Positions 26,798 to 35,563 of a DNA stretch of 64,000 nucleotides are shown here, in pieces. The position numbers were made by a program, and so were the translations under genes. The DNA is from Alkalihalobacillus sp. TS-13 (GTDB lineage Bacteria > Bacillota > Bacilli > Bacillales > Fictibacillaceae): positions 62,001-126,000 of the forward strand of contig NZ_JAHKSI010000004.1 of the NCBI RefSeq assembly GCF_019720915.1. Direction: 5' to 3'. Below the pieces are notes generated by a model. It was not told the origin of the DNA, made no database searches, and worked only from the letters and a program-made list of their open reading frames with translations. How positions within the stretch are numbered: the stretch's first letter is position 1; each line of letters opens with the position of its first letter.

Positions 26798-27874
26798 CTA
26801 CTCTTTCGTTGAAGTCGTGTTGCCGACATATTTATGCCCCCAGTCGCCGGCAAAGGAAAACCATTTTTCGGCATCCGGATGAAGGTTCAGGTTATGCCCG
26901 GTTCCTGTTAAGACGAACGCTTCCAAAGGAACATCCGGTGAGTAATACGGGCTTTCCCGTTTCAAAACAGTTTGACGATCTGCACAGGAAAGCTTTCCTT
27001 CCTCTTCACAGAAGATGATATCTTTATCCCCGATCGCAATTAAGACCGGTACCTTTATCTTCTTTGAAATCGCTTCTGTATGAGCATCGGTTAAAGAATT
27101 AAGCTCACCTGAGGTCACCGTCTGTTTGAGTTCTTCATCCAGTGAAATGACATCCCCATCCGCCTGATGGTAAAACATATCTCCACGTGTATCTGGCTGT
27201 GTTGTGAAGTATCCGGCAGGAAGATAGGCATCTAAAAATTTCGGATCCGACTGTCCGGGATACAGATTCGAAAGCAGGGAGTAGCCTTTTGTAGTTACCT
27301 CATGCATCATCCCGGATAGAATCAATCCATCTACATCCTGGTAAGTGGATGCCTCATATAAAGACATCGAAGAGCCGAAGGAATGACCCGTTAAGATAAT
27401 GTTAGAAAACCTGGTATCTGCAACGTTGCCTTCCCTTAATTTTTGAACGATTTGATGAACAACATGAGCACCGGACTGTACCGTCACCTGGTCTGCTGGA
27501 GGACGGTCACTCTGTCCGACGCCAATACGATCGATATTGAATGTCACGTAACCGGCATCGGTCGCATGTTGAACATAAGAGTAATTCTGTGGTTTGAAAG
27601 GAAAATCCCAGTAATGATGATCGTAGGTGATGCCAGAAACCAGTACCTGAATCGTTTTTCCTTTTAATGTACCGCGATAGCAGAGCCAGCCCACCACTTC
27701 ATACTCGGTCGGATCAGCTGCCGAAAGGGTCACGGGCGATGTCGTTTTCTGACATTGGACCTCATCAGTTGCAGCTGTAGTACGGCCACTTGAAAGATAG
27801 GCGATCGTCAGTACAAACAGGAAAAATAAAACAACCGACCGTTTTCTGGATATTGTTAAGTATCCCTGTTTCAT
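26798..27874 (-). CDS. Secreted alpha/beta hydrolase, paralogue of the 11.5 kb gene
   Basis: The 358-residue protein begins with a signal peptide (RSVVLFFLFVLTIAYLSSG). It shares with the 11.5 kb hydrolase the order of motifs EYEVVGWLCYRGTLKGKTIQ, FNIDRIGVGQSDRPP, LTGHSFGSSM (Ser nucleophile), AIGDKDIIFC (acid) and TGTGHNLNL (His). It is probably an exported esterase. The ATG follows AGGAGG. A second AAAGGAGGTG about 80 bases upstream has no usable start, perhaps a relic of a leader gene. It is more GC-rich than nearby genes. Confidence 0.85.
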   Translation of the reverse strand: MKQGYLTISRKRSVVLFFLFVLTIAYLSSGRTTAATDEVQCQKTTSPVTLSAADPTEYEVVGWLCYRGTLKGKTIQVLVSGITYDHHYWDFPFKPQNYSYVQHATDAGYVTFNIDRIGVGQSDRPPADQVTVQSGAHVVHQIVQKLREGNVADTRFSNIILTGHSFGSSMSLYEASTYQDVDGLILSGMMHEVTTKGYSLLSNLYPGQSDPKFLDAYLPAGYFTTQPDTRGDMFYHQADGDVISLDEELKQTVTSGELNSLTDAHTEAISKKIKVPVLIAIGDKDIIFCEEEGKLSCADRQTVLKRESPYYSPDVPLEAFVLTGTGHNLNLHPDAEKWFSFAGDWGHKYVGNTTSTKE

Positions 27875-28000
27875 TGAAAAAAACCTCCTATTTTCATGAT
27901 TTCATCGATGATGGAAATTGCGATCTCTTTACGACAAACGATCGAAACACCTCCTTTCGTGTTCCCTTATCGTATTAACAGCGTATACCGATGCCAGGAC

Positions 28001-28290
28001 TTATAAAGGTTCAGCATAAGTTTGTTGGAAATCGTTGACAGTCCATTCTTCCCCTTCTTGCTGCAAAAAGACCTTGACTGTCACCCGTTTTCGGCTGGAC
28101 GTTCGATTGGCCAGATTGGTAGTATCCTGATCGAAGATTACATAGGCACTCTGATTTTCCTGAGAAAGATACACACTGAGATTGGATACATCATGTTCGT
28201 AGAGCAATCACATTGTTCGGGTGTCGCATTCCTTAGATCATGTTCTGGTGTAAAGAGGGGAATCCATTTTTGGAACGTATCTATATAAAT
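28001..28290 (-). pseudogene. C-terminal fragment of an unidentified protein
   Basis: Two frames look translated: DTFQKWIPLFTPEHDLRNAT and, after a frameshift, SVYLSQENQSAYVIFDQDT with VTVKVFLQQEGEEWTVNDFQ before the stop. The product looks like the end of an extracytoplasmic lipoprotein-like domain, but the family is unknown. Its start lies inside the inverted repeat shared with 15.3 kb, so the break coincides with that duplication. Confidence 0.45.
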
Positions 28291-28550
28291 TATAGTTTAG
28301 TACGGTACGTGAAATTTCAATTGTTTGAAAAGGGTTCAAATATAAATATATAAAACATGATCTATTCGGTCTCTCCCTCAAGAAGGAGACTTCTTTTTGA
28401 AAAAACATTAAAGTAGCTCTAATTCAACTTTTTTTGGATTAGTTTTTCTACCCTAAATAGTGTATTTGAGCTGGTTTTACGTATGTTCACTCACTCTCTT
28501 CTAAACCAGTTTAATCTAATATCATTGTCGCCTCGTCCGGATAAGCAGAC
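28250..28550 (-). repeat. Inverted repeat copy containing the trpB 3' end
   Basis: This is the partner of 15035-15345, in opposite orientation. It includes the last codons of trpB, a GTCTC-stem hairpin (28369-28396) and the upstream edge of the fragment at 28001-28290. This copy is joined to a complete trpB and is likely the original. Confidence 0.85.
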
Positions 28551-29675
28551 CACTATGGTTTCATCCAGTGCCATTTTACTAGCTTCTTTAAAAGCTTGAG
28601 CAAGAGCATGTGCACTTTCAATAGCTGGAAGTATGCCTTCTTGTTTTGCTATAAACGACAATGCCTGAAGTGCTTCCTGGTCGGTTATGGTTTGATAAGT
28701 GACTCGTCCTGATTGTGCAAGGTAGGCATGTTCAGGTCCAACCGCTGGATAATCAAATTCTGATGAAAAGGAGTAAGTAGGAGTGATTTGCCCAGTACAA
28801 TCTTGATTTAAATACGTCATTGCACCGTGGAGGACTCCGATTGAACCTGTCGTAATGGAAGCAGCATGTTTTCCTGTTTCGATTCCATATCCACCGGCTT
28901 CTACCCCGATTAGACTAACAGGCTCGTCCAGGAACGGATAGAAAATCCCTAATGCATTACTCCCTCCACCAACACAGGCTATAATTTTCGTCGGCATTCT
29001 CCATTCTGCAAGAAAATGTTGTTGTTTCGTTTCTACTCCTATAACTGTTTGGAATTCCCGGACGATAGAAGGGATAGGGTGAGCTCCCAGGGCTGTGCTG
29101 ATACAATAAAAGGTGTCGACTATCTTTCCCGACCAATATCGGAAGGCTTCATTCATCGCATCTTTTAATGTTTGACGACCGCTATTAACCGGGATGATTT
29201 CTGCCGCTAATAGCTTCATACGTAAGACATTAAAAGGATGTCGTTCAATATCTTTTTCACCTATGAATATTTTACACTTTAACCCATACCTCGCACAGGC
29301 TGCTGCGACTGCAACACCATGTTGACCGGTTCCTGTTTCAGCAACAACGTTCGTTTTTCCCATGCGTTTGGCGAGCAAAATTTGTCCAATTGCATTGTTG
29401 ATTTTATGGGTACCTGTATGATTCAGGTCTTCCCGTTTAAGATAAATCTGAGCGCCTCCAAAGTGGTTTGTTGTGTTTTCTGCAAACGTCAGCGGTGTCG
29501 GCCTACCTGAATAATGGGTTAATTCGGAATGAAGTTGATTTTTAAAATCTTCATCTGCCATTGCTTCGTCAAAAGCTTCTTCCAGAAGGTTTAGTGCAGA
29601 GATTAAAGTTTCGGGAACATACTGACCCCCGAATGGACCGAAACGCCCTTTATGGTTTAGGGGAGCGTTTTGCAT
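28491..29675 (-). CDS. trpB: Tryptophan synthase beta subunit
   Basis: The product converts indole and serine to tryptophan. It is full length, about 394 residues from the third-codon ATG at 29675 (spaced eight bases from GGAGGA; the annotated ATG at 29681 is too close). The PLP lysine is in HTGTHKINNAIGQ, followed by ETGTGQHGVA, the phosphate-binding GGGSNALG and the C-terminal LSGRGDND. The other trp genes are not adjacent, so this is a lone trpB. A short terminated transcript and promoter module copy 3 lie upstream on the same strand. Confidence 0.95.
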   Translation of the reverse strand: MQNAPLNHKGRFGPFGGQYVPETLISALNLLEEAFDEAMADEDFKNQLHSELTHYSGRPTPLTFAENTTNHFGGAQIYLKREDLNHTGTHKINNAIGQILLAKRMGKTNVVAETGTGQHGVAVAAACARYGLKCKIFIGEKDIERHPFNVLRMKLLAAEIIPVNSGRQTLKDAMNEAFRYWSGKIVDTFYCISTALGAHPIPSIVREFQTVIGVETKQQHFLAEWRMPTKIIACVGGGSNALGIFYPFLDEPVSLIGVEAGGYGIETGKHAASITTGSIGVLHGAMTYLNQDCTGQITPTYSFSSEFDYPAVGPEHAYLAQSGRVTYQTITDQEALQALSFIAKQEGILPAIESAHALAQAFKEASKMALDETIVVCLSGRGDNDIRLNWFRRE

Positions 29676-29851
29676 GCACATTCTCCTCCTTCACTTTGCG
29701 AGTTTTTAACTAAAGGTAAGGATCAATCAATCGGAGTTGGGTGGATAGGTATTTTTGATGGTAGTGGAGAGGTGAACCAATTAAGTATTTTAGACAAAAT
29801 TAGTATTACATAATACATAAAGCCATCACGTTTATCAAACCGCTCTTTTAA

Positions 29852-29997
29852 AGAAAAAAACCTGGTTTTGAAGACCAGGCTAAAATCCCTTGTTGGTCGG
29901 TGATCCCTGGTTTTTGTGACCAAGGAGTATTTAGAAAGACAATGCTACAAAAGAAGATTAACATTTTTAAGTCAAAATCCCTTTTCCTTTGTTTGTA
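29852..29997 (-). ncRNA. Short terminated transcript from promoter module copy 3
   Basis: The module at 29998-30062 would start a minus-strand RNA of about 145 nt, ending in a strong terminator (CCTGGT/ACCAGG with seven T residues, 29852-29880). An internal inverted repeat (CCTTGGT with ACCAGGG) precedes the terminator. The only frame inside, MLIFFCSIVFLNTPWSQKPG, has no close ribosome binding site and runs into the terminator, so a regulatory RNA is more likely than a peptide. A degraded copy exists at 49.1 kb. Confidence 0.45.
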
Positions 29998-30062
29998 AGT
30001 ATACCTAAAAGCCATAGGGTATTTGTAGTTATGTTTGTCATGTTTCCAAATGACAAATGTCA
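29998..30062 (-). promoter_or_regulatory. Response-regulator promoter module, copy 3
   Basis: On the minus strand TGACATTTGTCA (30051-30062, with T at 30050) is followed by ATGACAAACATAAC, then TACAAA and, 17-18 bases on, the -10 TATACT (29998-30003). Apart from the spacer, the central part is identical with copy 5. Confidence 0.75.
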
Positions 30063-30152
30063 TATTTTCCTACTGAGTTATGGAAAACGTTCCGTTTGCC
30101 GTTATCTGATCTAATATTCGGCCGATATTAGGGGATTAAGTTGTAATCATCA

Positions 30153-30308
30153 TTATTTCTTTTTTCTACCCAAGTAGATTACTATACCAACTGCAATACC
30201 TATTCCGATACCCATTACAATATTTTCAATGATAATGCCAAATACTACACCTAATGCCACACCTATACTTAAATTAATAAATTCATTACTATTCATCTTG
30301 GTTGACAT
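30153..30308 (-). CDS. Small glycine-zipper membrane protein
   Basis: This 51-residue frame starts at an ATG preceded by AAAGGAGAAAACG and reads MSTKMNSNEFINLSIGVALG, then VVFGIIIENIVMGIGIGIAV, ending YLGRKKK. The two small-residue-rich helices resemble the protein at 16697-16870, and part of the gene is repeated at 49.33-49.38 kb. It is too short for routine calling. The function is unknown. Confidence 0.6.
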   Translation of the reverse strand: MSTKMNSNEFINLSIGVALGVVFGIIIENIVMGIGIGIAVGIVIYLGRKKK

Positions 30309-30582
30309 CGTTTTCTCCTTTCTAACGGCTGGAAGTTACGGCGATAGTCTAAAAGCATACATAAGGTCAGCATCACCAGGTAAAATTCCAATGGTGAGAG
30401 AACCACATTTACTTGTTTAAGTTCGGAAATACTATCCTGATCAATATATATAAATATGTTTAACTCTACTCATATAAAAGATTACAGCATCTGTTATGGT
30501 TTATCCGTTTACCAATTCGATATTCCTTGTTGATGGAACCATATTCCAAATTTGATAGGAAAGATAATTACTTATTATCGTG

Positions 30583-30612
30583 TAAAAATAGGCCTGGACA
30601 AATCCAGCCCTA
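30583..30612 (-). terminator. Terminator of the decayed secreted protein gene
   Basis: On the minus strand TAGGGCTGGA and TCCAGGCCTA pair across TTTG, followed by TTTTTAC. It closely resembles the terminator at 34718-34746 behind a paralogous gene. Confidence 0.75.
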
Positions 30613-30730
30613 TATGAAAAGAGGGTGATATATATTATGTGGTATATCCATCAGTTTCGATACGAATCAAAATGTTATCCTATATTAATAACTTCCTAGC
30701 TCCTCTCCATCTGGCTCCATTGAGGTTTAT

Positions 30731-31144
30731 TTAATCATAAAAGTATGCCACATTACCAATAGCTTCCCTATCAGTTGAAACAAGATAAAATTCTGCTCGG
30801 TTATTGGGCCCATCAACAAACCTATTAATATTTCTGAAAATATGGTAGTGATCATTAAAACTACCCACAAATTCATCAGGATTAGAACCATGACTCATAC
30901 TCCCATAAATCAAAATTAGCGTTTATACGAGGTGATATGACCACCTAGACCTTACATATGACGTCATATAACATGTAACCCCACCAGAACACGTAGTTTC
31001 ATAGAACCACTTTTTTCCTACTCTTTCCCAACTACAGTTCCCCGCAGCATCAGCTGAAAAAAATGGAACCACTAGGGTCAGTGCCATCAAAAACAAACTG
31101 ATTTTTTTCTCCTCAATCGTTTTAAAATTACTTGGTTCAATCAA
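30731..31144 (-). pseudogene. Small secreted YDPG/VDG-family protein, frameshifted
   Basis: The N-terminal piece EKKISLFLMALTLVVPFFSA is a signal peptide matching the intact relative at 34.0 kb, but the start codon is lost. After a frameshift, NFDLWEYES matches FELWEYDPG, and DEFVGSFNDHYHIFRNINRF with VDGPNNRAEFY follows in a third frame. Promoter module copy 4 and a family-type terminator flank it. It is an inactivated member of the family. Confidence 0.75.
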
Positions 31145-31269
31145 GCATCAGTGTGTTGATTTATATTCTCGGACACAAATTTCCTACAAGGGATCCCTTC
31201 TATTTCATTTCTTGTCGTATTTTTCTGAGCAAAATAGAAATTTAAACTGAGCTTCATTGAACTATTGGA

Positions 31270-31334
31270 AGTTTATCGTACATTTACGTGTTTTTTGTAG
31301 TTATGAATGTCACTTTTTTTAATGACAAATGTCA
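31270..31334 (-). promoter_or_regulatory. Response-regulator promoter module, copy 4
   Basis: On the minus strand TGACATTTGTCAT (31322-31334) is followed by GTGACATTCATAAC, TACAAA and a -10-like TAAACT (31270-31275). It lies about 125-190 bases upstream of the decayed secreted protein gene. Confidence 0.7.
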
Positions 31335-31899
31335 GGTTCATCGGTTTAATCCTATTAAGGTTGTATAGCTGAACTCAAATCTAAAACAACATTAGTCTAT
31401 TGATCCACTCTTGCCATTGGGAAAATTAAGACAAGCTATTTTCTGTTTTCAGTTTGATATCTTTGGTATTCCAAGCAGATTCTAATGCTTCTACACGACG
31501 TTTATATCCTGAGCTCCGTTTGTCAATGCTTTTAGATTGTAGAAGGGTAAACCAATAATTTGTGTTGAAAGATCAAACAAAACACAAGATGAAACAATAC
31601 AGAGATGTAAAACCAAATTTCTTTTGTTTTCGGCTTTTCGAAGGTGTTTAGACATTTGTAGTTCATTAAAAACAGACTTTAAATCGTAGTTGATTCTTTT
31701 GATCATTATACTCTATCATTAAGGAGCACCTCTTCTGTTTTGTAGTGTATTGACAAATCCACTATACAAAAGAATGAGGTGTTTGTTGTATATCAACGAA
31801 CACTTTATCAAGGATCCTATTAAACTGAAGCATAGCCTAAGGAGCACAATGAATACTTGCAATTATCTAGGTGGGAAGTTTGAGTTAATAATTTTAACT
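31335..31899. other. Intergenic region with long inverted repeat
   Basis: No intact gene is seen; a 71-codon minus-strand frame (31491-31706) has no recognised family. An imperfect inverted repeat (31727-31781: CACCTCTTCTGTTTTGTAGTG against CACTATACAAAAGAATGAGGTG) resembles a mobile-element end or regulatory hairpin. Confidence 0.35.
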
Positions 31900-32458
31900 T
31901 TAACGTGAATTATAAAGCCGTACATGCTCAATAAGCGCGAAAACCACCTGTTCTTCTAGATCCTCAAAATTCTTATCAAATAAAAGGCGTTTTCCCTCAA
32001 AGCCAAACGCTTCAAGCAAATAGAAAATACGGGGTTTCTTGTATGCTCGGCTATTTGCTACACATCGCTGCCAAACCACAGCTTCAAGCTCTTTCGAATA
32101 GTAACGATGTTGGATACATTCATGGATACGTGTTTTCTTCAGCTCCACATGCCCTTCCCAAATGTTTTTATTGGCTAGCTCTATCCACATTTCGGCACGA
32201 ATACGTTCTTCTACTTCTTTCTCAACAATTGTTGTGTTAGATTCTTTTGCAACATCTGTTGTATATCCTTCTGTTAGACGCTGTAGAAGAAAATCATCTA
32301 ACGCCTCTTTAGGAATTTGCCATCCCTCTTTGCGAGAAGAAGGTGCTATTCCTTTGAGAACACCTTGACGTAACCATCTACGAACGCTTTCTTTGTGTGT
32401 CGTGATTTTATAGCTTTTTAACAATTTTAAACACTTCGTCAACACTATACATGTCCAT
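31900..32458 (-). pseudogene. HTH_17/excisionase-like DNA-binding protein with homopolymer frameshift
   Basis: The main frame has KESVRRWLRQGVLKGIAPSS then RKEGWQIPKEALDDFL, a helix-turn-helix of the excisionase type found in plasmid and mobile-element proteins of Bacillus. The natural start (ATG at 32458, product beginning MDMYSVDEVFKIVK) is in another frame; removing one A from the run near 32417 joins it to SYKITTHKESVRR. A ribosome binding site (AAAGGGGATAGG) precedes that ATG. Either a real frameshift or a base-calling error interrupts an otherwise healthy gene of about 185 codons. Confidence 0.7.
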
Positions 32459-32594
32459 TACACCTATCCCCTTTAATACAACAAATATTTTATTAATTTC
32501 AATATGCAACATTCGTTGTATTAAATCCAGGCTTAACGCGTGAAATATGTCAAAAAGTTGGTACTACCCCTTCTTAAGGAAATCCCAATATAAG

Positions 32595-32634
32595 AAGCCC
32601 AATATCTCAGTATTAAAATTGAGAAATTGGGCTT
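32595..32634. terminator. Hairpin terminator
   Basis: AAGCCCAAT(A)TCTCA pairs with TGAGA(A)ATTGGGCTT. A hairpin of nearly the same sequence occurs at 46234-46275. Confidence 0.6.
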
Positions 32635-32676
32635 TGTTCATTACTCTGCCAGATTGTTGAACTTGATTACGCTTGA

Positions 32677-32873
32677 TGAAAGAGCTTTGGTGCTATACAG
32701 AGAATCGGATATCTGTCCATTTCGAATATGAATGGTGTGATGCTAAAACGGGGCAATGGATGAGGACACACGGAAATGAACACTGGTAATTTGACGATGA
32801 AGGCTTAATGAAACGCCGGGATATGAGTGCGAATGATTATCCAATTCAAGAGTCTGAACGTAGATATGGGTAA
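32677..32873 (+). pseudogene. DUF1348 (SnoaL-like) protein, 3' half with nonsense mutation
   Basis: The frame reads LWCYTENRISVHFEYEWCDA, then WMRTHGNEHW, a stop, then FDDEGLMKRRDMSANDYPI. This is the end of DUF1348 proteins, in which a Glu is expected where the TAA lies. The 5' half is missing. Confidence 0.75.
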
Positions 32874-33296
32874 AACATCAATGTGTGACCTATCAAGTCA
32901 ATATTTGGCCCTTTGCCCATTTAGATTGGTATAGAAGCTGATTTGTTATCACAAGCCATATTAGGTAAATTCCTTTTGGAGATTGCAAGTGCCCTCTCAT
33001 TGTTTTCCTTATTAAGTTGATGATTGCTCCCTAAGATTTTAAGGTTTGCCAATTCCCAAGTACTGTCTCGTGATTAAATTCATTTGATAAAAGGAAAAGA
33101 ATGGATATCCTAGCCGAAAGTAATAAAAATGCATATTCCTGGGCAGCAACAATCATCGTCCGGTGGCATTTTCTATTCGGATGGCATTCGACTGAAATAT
33201 ACAGCCCGAAGAGACGGGATGACTACGAAACTCCCAAGACTGATGCCCCATGCTTCGGGTCTTTCTAAGAAAGAAGAAAAAAGTGGTGATTAAGCG
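32874..33296 (+). other. Region with an unidentified gene tail
   Basis: Most of this stretch has no gene. Near 33135-33293 one frame ends in LKYTARRDGMTTKLPRLMPH before a stop that abuts the next pseudogene start, which looks like the tail of a truncated protein whose family I do not recognise. Confidence 0.3.
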
Positions 33297-33555
33297 ATGG
33301 TCCGTAAGTTTCATTGCGGTGAATTAGCGGTTCAAAAACAAGCCGGTGCTATGGACATGGCTTGTAAAGTCGGAAGTGAGACACGAGACTACATTCCCGC
33401 CCACGACCGAAAATTTTATAGAACAGCAATCCATGGCTGTATTGGGTTCGGTCAGCAAGAATGGTGACGTGTGGGCCTCGATGGTGATTGGCAAACCAGG
33501 ATTTATGCGAGCCATCAATGAGAACAAGTCCCCATCAGTGTATCTACCGAAATAA
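33297..33555 (+). pseudogene. Pyridoxamine 5'-phosphate oxidase-like protein, N-terminal fragment
   Basis: From the ATG at 33297 the product reads KFHCGELAVQKQAGAMDMA and RDYIPAHDRKF. After a one-base shift at a T-run near 33412, FIEQQSMAVLGSVSKNGDVW and MVIGKPGFMRAI follow. This is the start of a flavin-nucleotide-binding PPOX-family protein. The sequence then ends abruptly, so most of the domain is lost. Confidence 0.75.
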
Positions 33556-33706
33556 TATTTTCTCCCTCCTGTCCTAACAATCTCTTTTTATAAAAAAAGC
33601 GAGAAGAACCAAAATAAAGATCCAAGCTAATTTATATTTTGATTTTCCAGCTTTTTTTCACAGGATGAAAAAAAGGATCTTTTCATTTTCCCACCATATC
33701 AAAAAT

Positions 33707-33771
33707 TGACATTTGTCATCAAAAAAAATGACAAACATAACTACAAGAACTGACCAAATCTGAGGTACACT
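33707..33771 (+). promoter_or_regulatory. Response-regulator promoter module, copy 5
   Basis: TGACATTTGTCAT (33707-33719), ATGACAAACATAAC (33728-33741), TACAAG (33742-33747) and TACACT (33766-33771) follow the common order. It lies about 235 bases upstream of an intact secreted protein gene, the best example of a functional target. Confidence 0.75.
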
Positions 33772-34004
33772 TTCACCAAGGGAAAGATTAATTAATTTAA
33801 AAACTTAGTCTATATGGTTCACTTAATTTCGTTAGGTACGCTACACGATAAAACATGGTTACATTTAGGAGGTGGCGAATAGCTGTAATATATGGTGGGG
33901 GTAGGTACCACATTATAAGTTGTCTTATAAGTTAGTGAACCTATCCCTTAAGTTATAATAGCGGCTAATGATTAGGTCTAGAAACGTGAAAGGAGGGATT
34001 TCTC

Positions 34005-34391
34005 TTGAAAAAGTTTAGTCTGTTTTTGATTGCCTTTACACTTATATTAGTAACCCCTTTTTCATCAGTTAATGCTGCTGGGAATGGTCGTTGGGATCCT
34101 ATAGGAGAGTATGGTCTAACCTATAACTCAACGTATGGCTGGTGGGATACGTTAAATGTACACTCTACTGGAGGGGACTTTAGGATGACAACATGGACAA
34201 CTGGCGTTAGATTTGAATTATGGGAATATGATCCTGGTTCAAATAATGATGACTTTGTGGGTTATACCACTGATATGAGCCATACCTTCCGTAATATTGG
34301 CAAGTTTGTTGACGGTTCCAATAACAGGGCAGAATTTTATGCTAGGAAATATGTAGGGCATGGTTCTGATTCGGTGTATTTTTCTGATTAA
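34005..34391 (+). CDS. Small secreted protein, YDPG/VDG family (intact)
   Basis: The TTG start follows AAAGGAGGG and gives 128 residues with a signal peptide (KKFSLFLIAFTLILVTPFSS...NAA). The mature part is about 100 residues, Trp/Tyr-rich and likely all-beta, with the signature WEYDPGSNNDDFVGY and, near the end, FVDGSNNRAEFYARKY. The same signature occurs in three other loci of this window. Promoter module copy 5 precedes it. No cysteines occur in the mature part. The function is unknown; a secreted stress or surface protein is possible. Confidence 0.8.
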   Translation: MKKFSLFLIAFTLILVTPFSSVNAAGNGRWDPIGEYGLTYNSTYGWWDTLNVHSTGGDFRMTTWTTGVRFELWEYDPGSNNDDFVGYTTDMSHTFRNIGKFVDGSNNRAEFYARKYVGHGSDSVYFSD

Positions 34392-34394
34392 TTC

Positions 34395-34692
34395 ATGTCA
34401 CCTTAAATCAGAATGTTATGGGTTTTATGATACAGCTAATGTTTATACCGGCCGTAGAGAACTTCTTATTAAATCCTATATGACTGTATCGGGGAATTAT
34501 TATGTGTATGAGTATGATCCCGGGTCTAGGAATGATGATTATATTGGAAAATTAAATAATAACGGCCTCAGAGGTTACACTATTTTTAATATTTCCAATT
34601 TTATTGATGGTCCAAACAAAAAGGCTGAAATTTATGTGATGAGCTATAAGAATGGGGGACCATATAGAGATCTTGCCTTTAATGTTAGATAA
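34395..34692 (+). pseudogene. Tandem YDPG/VDG-family copy lacking its signal peptide
   Basis: Directly after the intact gene, a frame reads YYVYEYDPGSRNDDYIGKL, then FIDGPNKKAEIYVMSY and ends before a strong terminator. The N-terminal signal peptide and start region are missing, so this is a truncated tandem duplicate. Confidence 0.7.
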
Positions 34693-34717
34693 CAATATAT
34701 AAATTATCTAGATTTAC

Positions 34718-34748
34718 AGGGCTAGATTTGTCTAGCCCTATTTTTTAT
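34718..34748 (+). terminator. Terminator of the secreted-protein locus
   Basis: AGGGCTAGA and TCTAGCCCT pair across TTTG, followed by ATTTTTTATT. It is nearly the same as the terminator at 30583-30612. Confidence 0.85.
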
Positions 34749-34921
34749 TACTTCAGTTCCTTGTTACTTAGTTACCAGCCCAATTGTATTTAATCTATAT
34801 CTTGTAATCGTCCCTTCGTGATTTACAATTCCCCTCGCGGAATAATAAGGTGATTACTAATTCCTTTGAATGCTCATTTCGACTAACTGTTTTTTTAAAA
34901 TTTTAAAGGGAGATTCAATTC

Positions 34922-35484
34922 ATGCAGAAACTGTTTGGTATTTATACTCCTTCTACTCGTTTTTGCTAGTGCTTGCAGTAATTGGAGCACTATTACTTTC
35001 GGCTTGTGTTAGTAGCACCAATCCAGTAAGTTCGGGCGAAAACCAAGAAAATGGAAATCCAGAGTCAAAACGTATCGGATTGGTAATGAAAACGTTGAGC
35101 AACCCATTCTTTTCTGCTATGGAAGAAGGAGCTAATAGCTGAAAAAGAACTGGGTGTTGAGCTTATCGTACAGGCTGCTTAGGAGGAAACATCCTACCCG
35201 GAACAAATTAGTATTGTAGAAAACAGATCTCAAGTAAAGTTGATGCAATTGCCATTGCCTGCCGGTTCAGTAGAAATCGTACCTATTTTGAAAACTAGGA
35301 AACGGAAAAGGCGGTAAATGTAACAGCCAATATTCTACAACCCCCCCCTGATTTGAAAGGAATATTTGCTGCTGATATGGGGTATGCCAGTATAAAATTT
35401 ACATTAGATGCGATTAATGGAAAGGAAGTCCCGAAGGAACACTTTGTTGATTTAGAAAATATTACTGAAGACAATGTTCAGTAA
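34922..35484 (+). pseudogene. Sugar ABC transporter substrate-binding protein (RbsB-like), decayed
   Basis: A lipoprotein signal (LAVIGALLLSAC) leads to ESKRIGLVMKTLSNPFFSAM, the typical start of periplasmic binding proteins of the ribose type. Later pieces in shifted frames include KELGVELIVQAA, LKGIFAADMGYASIKFTL and GKEVPKEHFVDLENITEDNV. Several indels and stops are present. It sits just before a nucleoside hydrolase gene, which fits ribose or nucleoside use. Confidence 0.75.
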
Positions 35485-35563
35485 AACTACTACGCACAAT
35501 GTAAAGGCTAACAAAAAAATACTTAGTCTATTAAAAATCTTATTTGAGAAAGGTAGAAATTAA

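Noticed and set aside
28369-28396. GTCTC-stem hairpin after trpB considered as the trpB terminator
   Set aside because: The T-run lies on the plus-strand side, so it does not fit a minus-strand terminator well; kept only as part of the repeat.
15035-28550. The repeated trpB ends considered as attL/attR of an integrated element
   Set aside because: The copies are inverted, whereas attachment sites of an integrated element are direct repeats. An inversion-prone repeat is the better reading.
29848-29964. 38-codon peptide inside the short regulated transcript, considered as a leader or signalling peptide
   Set aside because: Its end runs through the terminator, the ribosome binding site is too far away, and the frame is not kept in the copy at 49.1 kb.
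29682-30062. Tryptophan-dependent T-box or TRAP-type leader upstream of trpB
   Set aside because: No T-box bulge sequence or GAG/UAG repeat series was visible, and the hairpin present belongs to a separate short transcript.
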